Below, one piece after another: positions 1 through 7,575 of a DNA stretch of 64,000 nt. Origin of the DNA: Saccharopolyspora hordei. Lineage in GTDB: Bacteria; Actinomycetota; Actinomycetes; Mycobacteriales; Pseudonocardiaceae. The DNA is taken from the NCBI RefSeq assembly GCF_013410345.1, contig NZ_JACCFJ010000001.1, positions 186,001 through 250,000 of the forward strand, written 5' to 3'. The notes below the pieces were generated by a model. It made no database searches. It had not been told where the DNA came from and saw nothing but the letters and a program-made list of their open reading frames with translations. The position numbers were made by a program, and so were the translations under genes. How positions within the stretch are numbered: the stretch's first letter is position 1; every line of letters starts with the position of its first letter.

Positions 1-208
1 GCTGCGGGACCACCACGCGAACCTGTCGATCGCGACCACGCCGCTGCTGGTGTTCGACATCTGGGAGCACGCCTACTACTTGCAGTACCGCAACGTGAAG
101 GCGGACTACGTCAAGAACCTGTGGAACGTCGTCAACTGGGACGAGGTCTCCCGGCGCTTCGCCGACGCCCGGGCCGGCCACAACGGCCTGCGCCTGCCCA
201 CCGCCTGA
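1..208 (+). CDS. sodA: Superoxide dismutase (Fe/Mn type), C-terminal part
   Basis: This is the last 68 residues of an Fe/Mn superoxide dismutase, which converts superoxide to oxygen and hydrogen peroxide in the cytoplasm. Reading from base 2, the frame contains [13 protein letters not shown] followed by KNLWNVVNW, the hallmark C-terminal block of the family, in which the Asp and His of DxWEH are metal ligands. The N-terminal domain lies outside the window. The frame ends with TGA at 206-208 and a strong hairpin follows about 50 bp downstream. The metal preference (Fe or Mn) cannot be read from this fragment. Confidence 0.93.
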   Translation, partial: LRDHHANLSIATTPLLVFDIWEHAYYLQYRNVKADYVKNLWNVVNWDEVSRRFADARAGHNGLRLPTA

Positions 209-256
209 GCGACCCCGACCTCGGCAGCGAGTGCTCCGACAAGCCGGCTGCCGACA

Positions 257-296
257 GATCGAGCCCCGGCCACCGCGAGGAGGCCGGGGCTCGATC
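257..296 (+). terminator. Terminator hairpin after superoxide dismutase
   Basis: Perfect 15-bp inverted repeat (257-271 with 282-296) around a 10-nt loop. There is no T-tract, as is usual for actinobacteria. It sits between the convergent sodA and MFS genes and could act on both strands. Confidence 0.75.
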
Positions 297-335
297 CGTT
301 CCCGAACTGACTGCCGCTCCCACCACGAAGCGGAC

Positions 336-354
336 GAAAGTTAGGCTAGCCTCA
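336..354. promoter_or_regulatory. IdeR/DtxR iron-box-like sequence in a convergent gap
   Basis: GTTAGGCTAGCCT with its flanks matches the 19-bp IdeR/DtxR consensus (TTAGGTTAGGCTAACCTAA) at about 14 of 19 positions. It lies between two convergent gene ends, just after the MFS stop codon, which is an odd place for an operator. It may be a relic or may control an unseen transcript. Confidence 0.3.
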
Positions 355-355
355 C

Positions 356-1666
356 CTACGAGGTCTGTGCAACCCCGCGGCGCCGGACGGCCAGCACCGC
401 GGCCCCGACCACCGCCGCGGCCAGCGACACCAGCCCGCCGAGCAGGATCGGCCAGCGCGCCCCCAGCAGCTCGGCCAGCCACCCGGACGCCAGCCCGCCC
501 AGCGGCTTGCCGCCCAGGAACAGCAGCATGTACAGGCCCATCACGCGGCCGCGCATGGTCGGCTCCACGGACAGCTGCACGGTGGCGTTCGCCGTGGTGG
601 TGAAGGTCATGACCGCAATGCCGACCGGGACCAGCGCCCCCGCGAACAGCTCGTAGGTCGGCATCAGCGACGCCCCGGCCTCCAGCAGGCCGAACACCGC
701 CGCGCCCACCAGCAGCAGCCGCATCCGCGGCCCACCACGACCGCTCCGCCGCGCCGCCAGCGCCGCGCCGCTCAGCGTGCCCACGGCCAGCATGGTGATG
801 AGCAGCCCGTAGCCGTCGGCGTCGCGGCCGAAGACGTTGCGCGCGATCACCGCGAAGGAGTTCTCGAAGTTCATGCCGAAGGTGCTGACGAAGAACACCA
901 GGGCCAGCACCACGAGCAGGTCCGGACGGCCGAGCACGTACCGCAGGCCGGCGCGCAGCTGGCCGCGCTCCTTCGGCGCGGGCTCGGAGCGGTGCAGCGC
1001 CGCGACGTCCATGAGCAGCAGCCCGCCGACCACGGCGGCCGAGCTGATCCCGTTGAGCAGGAAGACCCAGCCGGTGCCGATGGCGGTGATGAGCACGCCC
1101 GCGATGGCCGGCCCGACGATCCGGGCCAGGTTGAAGGTCATCGAGTTGAGCGCGACGGCGTTGGTGAGCTGCTTGGGGCCGACCATCTCGACGACGAAGG
1201 ACTGCCGCACCGGCGCGTCGACGGCCGCGAAGCAGCCCAGCACGAAACACAGGACGTAGACGTGCCAGAGCACCGCGACGCCGGTGACGTCGAGCAGCCC
1301 CAGCACCAGCCCGCACCCGCCGAGGGCGCTCTGGGTGGCGATGAGCACGCGCCGCTTGTCGAAGCGGTCGGCCACGACACCCGCCCACAGCGTGAACAGC
1401 AGCGTGGGGAGGAACTGCAGCGCGACCGCCACGCCGAGGGCCGCGGGGCTCCCGCCGGTCAGCTCCAGGACCAGCCAGTCCTGCGCGGCGCGCTGCATCC
1501 AGGTCCCGGTCAGGGACACGACCTGGCCGGAGGCGTAGTAGCGGTAGTTGCGCTCGCGCAGCGAGCGGAACATGCCGCCGCGGGTGTCCGATGTGGACAC
1601 CTCCGTGCGGTTGACCTGCTCCTCGTCGGGGTGGCTTCCGACGCTGGAGCGAGGTTGGTCAACCAC
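356..1666 (-). CDS. MFS transporter (MFS_3 / EntS-like exporter family)
   Basis: A 436-residue integral membrane transporter with about 12 hydrophobic segments. The N-terminal block FRSLRERNYRYYASGQVVS followed by GTWMQRAAQDWLV is typical of the MFS_3 group of drug and siderophore exporters. GVVADRFDKRRVL is the loop 2-3 signature of the superfamily. It starts 31 bp downstream of a MarR-type regulator on the same strand, so the two probably form an operon in which the regulator controls its own exporter. The substrate cannot be inferred. An iron-box-like sequence lies just beyond its 3' end, and siderophore export is one possibility among several. Confidence 0.85.
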   Translation of the reverse strand: MVDQPRSSVGSHPDEEQVNRTEVSTSDTRGGMFRSLRERNYRYYASGQVVSLTGTWMQRAAQDWLVLELTGGSPAALGVAVALQFLPTLLFTLWAGVVADRFDKRRVLIATQSALGGCGLVLGLLDVTGVAVLWHVYVLCFVLGCFAAVDAPVRQSFVVEMVGPKQLTNAVALNSMTFNLARIVGPAIAGVLITAIGTGWVFLLNGISSAAVVGGLLLMDVAALHRSEPAPKERGQLRAGLRYVLGRPDLLVVLALVFFVSTFGMNFENSFAVIARNVFGRDADGYGLLITMLAVGTLSGAALAARRSGRGGPRMRLLLVGAAVFGLLEAGASLMPTYELFAGALVPVGIAVMTFTTTANATVQLSVEPTMRGRVMGLYMLLFLGGKPLGGLASGWLAELLGARWPILLGGLVSLAAAVVGAAVLAVRRRGVAQTS

Positions 1667-1697
1667 TCTGGTGCTTACCGCCTCTCCGTGGGGTCGC

Positions 1698-2132
1698 TCA
1701 TCGTCCCGCCAGCCTGTCGATGATCTCCGCGGCCTGGCACAGCACCGCGCGTTCCTCCTCGGTGAGGTCGGCGAGCTGCTGGTCCAGCCAGCGCTCGCGG
1801 GCGGAGACCTCTTCCTCGATGCGGGCCCGGCCCGCGTCGGTCACCTCGACGATGGCTTGGCGGCCGTCGGTGGGGTGGGCGCGGCGGACGACCAGCCCGG
1901 CGTCTTCCAGGGCAGCGATCACCCGGGTCATCGACGGCGGCTGGACACCTTCCCGCGCGGCCAGCTCACCCGGCGTCAGCGCCCCCGCCTTGTGCAGGCA
2001 GGAGAGCGCGGACAGCTGGGAGAGCGTGATCTTCGAGCCACTGCTCTGCGCACGCAGCCGCCTGTTCAGGCGGACCACCGCGAGCCGCAGCCGGCTCGCC
2101 AGGGTGCGCTCGCGTTCCGCGATGTCGGACAC
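1698..2132 (-). CDS. MarR-family transcriptional regulator
   Basis: A 144-residue winged-helix regulator. The middle of the protein shows the MarR DNA-binding domain: LSQLSALSCLHKAG, then LTPGELAAREGVQPPSMTRV as the helix-turn-helix, then the wing RRAHPTDGRQAIVEVTDAG, in which the DxR pattern is characteristic. It starts with GTG at 2132 and is the first gene of a probable two-gene operon with the MFS exporter. MarR proteins are usually released from DNA by small phenolic or drug-like ligands. The palindrome immediately upstream is a likely autoregulatory site. Confidence 0.9.
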   Translation of the reverse strand: MSDIAERERTLASRLRLAVVRLNRRLRAQSSGSKITLSQLSALSCLHKAGALTPGELAAREGVQPPSMTRVIAALEDAGLVVRRAHPTDGRQAIVEVTDAGRARIEEEVSARERWLDQQLADLTEEERAVLCQAAEIIDRLAGR

Positions 2133-2137
2133 GTCGT

Positions 2138-2152
2138 TAGTCTACCAAACTA
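2138..2152 (-). promoter_or_regulatory. Probable MarR operator and -10 region
   Basis: Imperfect palindrome with half-sites of the form TAGTYTR (TAGTCTA and, on the other strand, TAGTTTG) 6 bp before the GTG start of the MarR gene. Read on the minus strand it includes TAGACT, a good -10 hexamer placed as in leaderless actinobacterial transcripts. A bound regulator would cover the promoter. Confidence 0.4.
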
Positions 2153-2265
2153 TCTCGGGGGAATCGGACAAACTGATCAGATCAGTGGCCCAACACCCTA
2201 GTCACCGGGCCCGCCGAAGTCCCGCGTTCAGGGCGGACCGGCGCCCGGAGCGCGCACCGCCCGGG

Positions 2266-3732
2266 TCAGATGCCGAAGACCGCGCTGATCGGGTCCGCGG
2301 CGAAGTAGAGCACGAACGCCGCCGAGACGACCCACATCAGCGGGTGCACCGTGCGCACCTTGCCGGTGAACACCCGCAGCAGCACGTAGCTGATGAAGCC
2401 CGCCCCGATGCCGTTGGCGATCGAGTAGGTGAACGGCATGACCACGATGGTCAGGAACGCGGGCAGCGTGATGGTGAAGTCCGACAGGTCGATCTGCTTG
2501 ATCTGGCCGATCATCATCGCCCCGACCACGATCAGCGCCGGAGCCGCCGCCTCCACCGGGATGACCTGGTAGAGCGGGGTGAAGAACATCGCCGCCAGGA
2601 ACAGCAGGCCGGTGACCACGTTCGCCAGGCCGGTCCGCGCGCCCTCCGCGATGCCCGACGCCGACTCCACGAACACCGTGTTGGAGCTGGCCGAGCCGAG
2701 CCCGCCGGCGACCGCGCCGAGGCCCTCCACCGCCAGCGCCTTGCCGATGCCGGGCAGGTTGCCGTCCTTGTCGGCCAGCTGCGCCTCCTTGCCCAGCCCG
2801 GTCATGGTGCCCATCGCGTCGAAGAAGTTCGCCAGCACCAGCGTGAACACCAGCAGCGCGGCGGCCAGCGCGGGCAGCCGGGTGAAGGCCCCGAAGGAGA
2901 CGTCACCGACCAGCGACAGGTCCGGCAGCCCGGCGACCTGGTCCGGCACCGCCGGGTAGCCCAGGTTCCAGCCGTAGGGGTTGGTGCCCTCGGACGGACC
3001 GGCGTGGAAGACCGACTCGATGATGATCGACACCACCGTGGTGACCGCGACGCTGATCAGGATCGCGCCGCGCACCCCGCGCGCCACCAGCACCGAGGTC
3101 AGCACCAGGCCGAAGACGAACACCGCGGTCGGCCACGAGGCGATGGAGCCGTCGATGCCCAGGCCCACCGGCACGGTGGTGTTCGCCTCGTCCGGCAGCC
3201 GCCGCACGAAACCGGAGTCGACCAGCCCGACGAAGCTGATGAACACGCCGACGCCGACCGCGATCGCGGCCTTGAGCTCGGGCGGCACCGCGTTGAACAC
3301 CGCGGTCCGGAACCCGGTGGCGACCAGGACGAGGATGACGATGCCGTCGACGACCACCAGGCCCATCGCTTCCGGCCAGGTCACCTGCGGCGCGATGGTC
3401 ACCGCCAGCAGCGTGTTGATGCCGAGCCCCGCGGCGATCGCGAACGGGTAGTTGGCGATCAAGCCGAACAGGATGGTCATCACACCCGCGACCAGCGCGG
3501 TCGCCGCCGCGACCTGCGGGACGGGCAGGATGTTGCCCAGCACGTCGCGCTTGGCGCTGGCGTCGGTGGCGGACGTGCTGCCCAGGATCAACGGGTTCAG
3601 CACGATGATGTAGGCCAGCGCGACGAACGTGACGATGCCGCCGCGCACCTCGCGGGACACGCTGGACCCACGCTCAGTGATCTTGAAGTAGCGGTCCAGC
3701 AGCGACTTCTTGCTCTCGGTCTCGTCCACCAT
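2266..3732 (-). CDS. NCS2-family purine permease (AzgA/GhxP-like)
   Basis: A polytopic transporter of about 488 residues that probably takes up guanine, hypoxanthine or adenine by proton symport. Family marks are LLDRYFKITERGSS at the start, EVRGGIVTFVALAYIIVLNP in the first helix, and later SASSNTVFVESASGIAEGARTG, the conserved segment of the AzgA branch. ATG codons at 3744 and 3732 are both possible. I chose 3732 because GGGAAG precedes it and MVDETESKKSLLDRYF fits family length. It is divergent from a DUF2530 gene 59 bp away, a pairing often seen in actinobacteria. The exact purine cannot be assigned from sequence. Confidence 0.88.
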   Translation of the reverse strand: MVDETESKKSLLDRYFKITERGSSVSREVRGGIVTFVALAYIIVLNPLILGSTSATDASAKRDVLGNILPVPQVAAATALVAGVMTILFGLIANYPFAIAAGLGINTLLAVTIAPQVTWPEAMGLVVVDGIVILVLVATGFRTAVFNAVPPELKAAIAVGVGVFISFVGLVDSGFVRRLPDEANTTVPVGLGIDGSIASWPTAVFVFGLVLTSVLVARGVRGAILISVAVTTVVSIIIESVFHAGPSEGTNPYGWNLGYPAVPDQVAGLPDLSLVGDVSFGAFTRLPALAAALLVFTLVLANFFDAMGTMTGLGKEAQLADKDGNLPGIGKALAVEGLGAVAGGLGSASSNTVFVESASGIAEGARTGLANVVTGLLFLAAMFFTPLYQVIPVEAAAPALIVVGAMMIGQIKQIDLSDFTITLPAFLTIVVMPFTYSIANGIGAGFISYVLLRVFTGKVRTVHPLMWVVSAAFVLYFAADPISAVFGI

Positions 3733-3791
3733 CGTGCTTCCCATCACCGCGCCGAAGCGCGCGTCCTCCAACCGGGGGTAGCCTGCCTGAC

Positions 3792-4079
3792 GTGGCAGAG
3801 GAGAGCGAATCCACCCCCACCACGGCAGGCCACCGTCCGGTCCCCCACCTGCCGCGCAGGCTGGCGGACCCGACCCCGGTGGTCCTCACCGGCACGGCGC
3901 TGTGGCTCATCGGTGCGGTGGCGTTCGCCCTGCGCGGCAGCATGCACGTCGAGTTCTGGACGTGCGTCGCCGGGGTCGTCCTGGGTGTCGTGGGTTACGG
4001 GATCTTCCGGTGGCAGCGCTCGGCGGCCCGCCGCGGCTCCCGCGGCGCCTGGCGCGGCCTGTCCGGCCTCGACGGCTGA
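3792..4079 (+). CDS. DUF2530 small membrane protein
   Basis: A 95-residue protein with two hydrophobic helices (about residues 32-48 and 52-70) joined by the short loop RGSMHVEFWT. It ends in FRWQRSAARRGSRGAWRGL, a basic C-terminus typical of DUF2530. It starts with GTG and is transcribed away from the NCS2 permease. The conserved pairing suggests a role linked to the transporter, but the function is unknown. Confidence 0.8.
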   Translation: MAEESESTPTTAGHRPVPHLPRRLADPTPVVLTGTALWLIGAVAFALRGSMHVEFWTCVAGVVLGVVGYGIFRWQRSAARRGSRGAWRGLSGLDG

Positions 4080-4159
4080 TTCCACCCCAGCGCACTCCCG
4101 CAACCGGCTAGCCTGCGAAGCTGCCACCTGAACACGGAACTCGCGGGAGCGCAGCGACA

Positions 4160-4948
4160 GTGCCCAAGCTCGACGTCGACCGTCTCGAATACATGATCTT
4201 GGCCGGGTGGGCTGGTATCAGCCGGGTCCCGACTGTCGCCTCCTACGCCAACTACGGAACACCTGTCCAAGACCTCAACGAGGAACTCGAAGCAGCTGAC
4301 GCACGCTGCCGCCAGCGCGGGCTCGTAGGGCGTGACAACAGCGTGAACGACGTCGTGTGGGACCTGATGGGCGTCTATCCCGTCGGCTCTCTCGAGTTCG
4401 ATCTGCGGTTCTCCCGGCAGAAGGGCACCGAGCTGCGCGCCTGCGTGACGCAGTCCGCCAAGTCCGCGACCCGGACCGTGGTCAACGGTGACCGGATCAT
4501 CCTGGAGAAGGTGCGGCCGGGCGACGCGATCCCGGCACTCGCTTCGCTCCTGCCGGAGCACCCGCCGCTGAAGATGCAGCCGCTGCAGATCGACCTGGCC
4601 GAACTGCGCGCGGCACGTGCCCAGGTGGCGAAGAACGGCGATACCGACGAACGCGCACTGGAAGACGCCCTCCGCTCACGCGGCGTGAACATCGCGGAGT
4701 ACCGGAAGGCGACCCGCATGCTCGACGGCCCGAAGCTGGGCGTCGGCGAGATCGGCGTGACGGTGTGGTCACCGACCCGCAAGGAGATCCGCGGCGAGCA
4801 AACCCTGCGGATCATCGACCTGGAGCAGGGGCGCGTGGCGGTGTACAACAGCCGCAGCCAGCGCATGGTGGCGGGCTGTGACATGGGCACCTACCGCCGT
4901 GTGCTCGGCGACATCGCCACCGCAGCCCAACGCGAGGTGGCGTGGTGA
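4160..4948 (+). CDS. espG: ESX secretion-associated protein EspG-like
   Basis: A 262-residue cytoplasmic protein of the EspG family, chaperones that bind PE-PPE type substrates of type VII (ESX) secretion and keep them soluble. The N-terminal half has EYMILAGWAGISRVPTVASY and a region ending LEFDLRFSRQKGTELRA; the C-terminal half ends RMVAGCDMGTYRRVLGDI. It starts with GTG at 4160. A small helical protein, a DUF3558 lipoprotein and a PPE/WXG-like protein follow on the same strand. No ESX membrane components lie in the window, so this is a satellite substrate locus served by a machine encoded elsewhere. Confidence 0.82.
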   Translation: MPKLDVDRLEYMILAGWAGISRVPTVASYANYGTPVQDLNEELEAADARCRQRGLVGRDNSVNDVVWDLMGVYPVGSLEFDLRFSRQKGTELRACVTQSAKSATRTVVNGDRIILEKVRPGDAIPALASLLPEHPPLKMQPLQIDLAELRAARAQVAKNGDTDERALEDALRSRGVNIAEYRKATRMLDGPKLGVGEIGVTVWSPTRKEIRGEQTLRIIDLEQGRVAVYNSRSQRMVAGCDMGTYRRVLGDIATAAQREVAW

Positions 4949-5082
4949 GCGGTCTGCTCCGAACAGGGCAAGTCATCCGGATCGTGGAACCGAGGTCGCT
5001 CTTGATGCGCCAAAGCACTAGGGCAGTCGGCGCGGACCTGGCAAGCTGACACCGATCACGCAGTGACTGTGGAGGGAAGTCC

Positions 5083-5484
5083 GTGATTCCAGATGGAGCT
5101 AGTAGGCCTGCCGGTGCAGCCGCCGGCCGGGCGGTCGTGAACACCTTCGTCAACACTGCTGGGATGGGCGTCCAGCAGGCGTCGTTCTCCGTTGACCTTG
5201 AGCAGATCCCGAGGCTGATCGCCAAGTACGAAGAAGCGATCGGAGAGCTTCGAGGAGTCAGCCGAAAAGCCCGCCAGCTGGAGAACATCGGCGCTCCTGG
5301 CGAAGACGAGGTCAGCAAGAATCTCGCGCGCTCCCTGGGGAAGATGGCAGGCGACGGCGACGGCAACCTCGCCTGGGTCGTGACGAAGTGCATCGAACGC
5401 TTGCAGAACCAGATCGATCAGCTCAAGGCGGCTCAAAGCGGCTACCGCACCGCTGACGAGAACGCGACTCCCACCCAGGTCTAA
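5083..5484 (+). CDS. Small helical protein of the EspG/DUF3558/PPE-like locus
   Basis: A 133-residue protein with GTG start at 5083 and a clear ribosome binding site GGAGGG at 5071-5076. After a Gly/Ala-rich leader it is almost entirely helical, with IPRLIAKYEEAIGELRGVSR and CIERLQNQIDQLKAAQ predicted as long amphipathic helices. This resembles the PE/WXG100 partner class by size and position, but it has no WxG motif. It lies between espG and a DUF3558 lipoprotein gene and is probably co-transcribed with the latter, 11 bp downstream. I do not recognise a named family. A partner of the downstream PPE-like protein is the best guess. Confidence 0.65.
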   Translation: MIPDGASRPAGAAAGRAVVNTFVNTAGMGVQQASFSVDLEQIPRLIAKYEEAIGELRGVSRKARQLENIGAPGEDEVSKNLARSLGKMAGDGDGNLAWVVTKCIERLQNQIDQLKAAQSGYRTADENATPTQV

Positions 5485-5495
5485 GGAAGAAGATC

Positions 5496-6056
5496 GTGCT
5501 ACGACGCCCCACCATCACCGCACTTCTTGGAATCGTGCTCCTCGGAGCCGCAGCGTGCTCCCAACCCGAGACTCCGGACCAGGGGACTCCTGAGCAGACC
5601 ACGTCATCGGCCCCTACCTCCACAGCTCAGGGAAGCCAGATTCCCAACCCGAAGAACCTGAAGGCCGTCACGGACGCTTGCACGCTGCTGACGCCCAACG
5701 ACCTGTCCGAGATCGGAGGTGGAGGCGAGCCCGAAGCGCAGACCTCCTCCTACGGGGAGACGCAGTGCGACTGGCAGGGCGAGAACTACGGTGTCGGAGT
5801 TGCCGTGAACACCAAGTTCGGCGGCCCCGAGAAGATCTTCAGCAAGAGCGGCGTCACACAGATCGAGGTAGCTGGCTACCCGGCGGGGAAGATGGACGAA
5901 ACCACCTCGCTCTGCCGCATCGAAGTCGCTGTTGCCGATGACCAGAACGTGGAGATCGACTACACGAAGCTGGGCGGCAAGTCTCCTGAGATGCAGGACA
6001 CCTGCGGATACGCGCAGCGACTTGCAGAGGCCGTCCTGAAGAACATTCCGGCCTAG
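5496..6056 (+). CDS. DUF3558 lipoprotein
   Basis: A 186-residue secreted lipoprotein. The signal peptide ends in the lipobox LGAAAC, with lipidation at about Cys21, followed by a Thr/Ser/Pro-rich linker. The globular domain carries DACTLLTPNDLSEIGG and later ETQCDWQGENYGVGV, both characteristic of DUF3558, with Cys pairs likely to form disulphides. GTG start at 5496 with AAGGAAG just upstream. DUF3558 lipoproteins regularly sit beside EspG and PPE-like genes in Pseudonocardiaceae, so a cell-surface role linked to secretion is plausible. Their biochemical function is not established. Confidence 0.82.
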   Translation: MLRRPTITALLGIVLLGAAACSQPETPDQGTPEQTTSSAPTSTAQGSQIPNPKNLKAVTDACTLLTPNDLSEIGGGGEPEAQTSSYGETQCDWQGENYGVGVAVNTKFGGPEKIFSKSGVTQIEVAGYPAGKMDETTSLCRIEVAVADDQNVEIDYTKLGGKSPEMQDTCGYAQRLAEAVLKNIPA

Positions 6057-6100
6057 CGCTGCAACCGAGAATCACTGGACACCACAACCAGGGGGATGAG

Positions 6101-7378
6101 ATGCCGCTTCCACTTGCCATTCCCATCGGTGCTGCGGTCGGCGGCTTCCTGCTGTCGCCGACGGACAGCAGCAGCACCGACGAGGTCATGAAGAAGGTGG
6201 GCTTCAACCACCCGGAGAAGTACAAGCAGATCAAAGAAGGCAATGGAGTGCCGGCATTGGAACCGGCGATCCGCGGATGGCAGGACGAGGTCGCCTCCGA
6301 CTTCGAGCGAGTCGCCAGCCTCCTGCAAGAGGCCAACACCACGGCCGGGGTCATGTGGGAAGGCCAGGCGGCGGAACAACACGGTACTTCGCTAGCTCCG
6401 ATGACCCAGTTCATCCACGACGCGAAGGACGTCTCGACGGCAGTCGGGAAGATCGCGACAGATCAGGCGGACGAGTTCAGCAGGATCAACCACTCGATGC
6501 CGGAACCGGTCGAGGTCACCGCGACGGACAGCCTTCTGGAGAAGGGCGGCGCGTGGCTGACCGGCACTGAGACGGACCTGCAGCAGCAGGAGCGCGAGGC
6601 GCAGGAGAGGGCTGAGGAAGCCAAGCGCTACTACGAGAACTACGACCGGGCGGCGAGTGCCACGTCCGCTAGCTTGCCGTCGTTCCCCGTGCCGCCGGAA
6701 ATGGCTTACGACCAAGGTTCTCAGGAGTCCACCGAGCGCGCCACGGTGAACACTCCGACCAACCCGTCGTCCATCGGTTCTCGAAGTCTTGGTGGCGACA
6801 ACTACGGCATCGGCAGCGTCACCCCTGGCGGCAACCCTGGCGGCGGGAGCGAGCTGCCCGGCGGCGGGTACACCGGCACGCCGAGCGGGAGCACGTCGCA
6901 GTGGACTTCGCCGTCTCCGGTGGGTGGCGGCCAGGGAGTGCCGAACCTGCCCGGCACGACGCCTGGCGGTCCAGGCCCCAACGGCCCAGGGATCGGCCTC
7001 GGCATGATGCCGCCCGGTGGCGGTTCGGGCACCGGCCTGGGTGCTGGCGGTCGTGGCCTGGGCGCCGGGGGCGCAGGGGGCCGTGGGGTCGGCGGGCTCG
7101 GCAGTGGTAGTGGCTCCGGCAACGGTCTGGGCGCTGGTGGTCGCGCTGGTGCGGGCGGTTTGGGCGCAGGCGGCGCGGGCGGTGCCTCTGGCAGTGGCGC
7201 TGCTGGTGCGGCTGGTCGCGGTGGCGCGGCGGCTGCGGGCGCTGGTGCCGCTGGTCGCGGCCGAGGCCAGGAGGGCGAGGACGACCTGGAGCACGAGAAC
7301 AAGTACATGATCGACACGGACGAGGCCTGGGAGGACTTGGGGCTCCCCCGGGTCGCCCCGCCGGTCTTCGGCGAGTGA
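6101..7378 (+). CDS. PPE/WXG-like ESX substrate with Gly-rich C-terminus
   Basis: A 425-residue protein. The N-terminal 180 residues are a helical hairpin with a WxG motif (W86-E87-G88). At the end of the helices is YENYD (178-182), which fits the YxxxD/E export signal of ESX substrates. After residue 190 it becomes Pro/Ser/Gly-rich, then a long Gly-Ala tract (roughly 300-390), and ends with an acidic conserved-looking tail, DTDEAWEDLGLPRVAPPVFGE. A strong Shine-Dalgarno (GGGGGAT) precedes ATG 6101. With EspG as chaperone upstream it is probably exported through an ESX system. The Gly-rich segment recalls PE_PGRS proteins in composition only. Confidence 0.75.
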   Translation: MPLPLAIPIGAAVGGFLLSPTDSSSTDEVMKKVGFNHPEKYKQIKEGNGVPALEPAIRGWQDEVASDFERVASLLQEANTTAGVMWEGQAAEQHGTSLAPMTQFIHDAKDVSTAVGKIATDQADEFSRINHSMPEPVEVTATDSLLEKGGAWLTGTETDLQQQEREAQERAEEAKRYYENYDRAASATSASLPSFPVPPEMAYDQGSQESTERATVNTPTNPSSIGSRSLGGDNYGIGSVTPGGNPGGGSELPGGGYTGTPSGSTSQWTSPSPVGGGQGVPNLPGTTPGGPGPNGPGIGLGMMPPGGGSGTGLGAGGRGLGAGGAGGRGVGGLGSGSGSGNGLGAGGRAGAGGLGAGGAGGASGSGAAGAAGRGGAAAAGAGAAGRGRGQEGEDDLEHENKYMIDTDEAWEDLGLPRVAPPVFGE

Positions 7379-7404
7379 GCAGCACTTCCTGACGTTCGAC
7401 AGCG

Positions 7405-7440
7405 GACTGGCCGCGCACCGGACCTGGTGCGCGGCCAGTC
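7405..7440 (+). terminator. Terminator hairpin of the ESX-like locus
   Basis: Perfect 15-bp stem (7405-7419 with 7426-7440) and 6-nt loop, 26 bp after the PPE-like stop codon. It closes the transcription unit ahead of the insertion sequence. Confidence 0.8.
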
Positions 7441-7575
7441 CGCGTTCCGGGGTGTTCCTGAGGTGATCGGTGGCCGGGCGCGGGGAGGGACACGCCCGGC
7501 CACCGGGGAAGGCCGGTGCGGCTGGTCGCCGGGGGAAGTCGAGCCGCACCAACCCATTCGGGTGGATTTTTCGAG

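Noticed and set aside
6830-7260. Gly-rich PPE tail as a true PE_PGRS domain
   Set aside because: The Gly-Ala tract lacks the GGXGXD/NXUX repeat pattern of calcium-binding PGRS; it is compositional similarity only.
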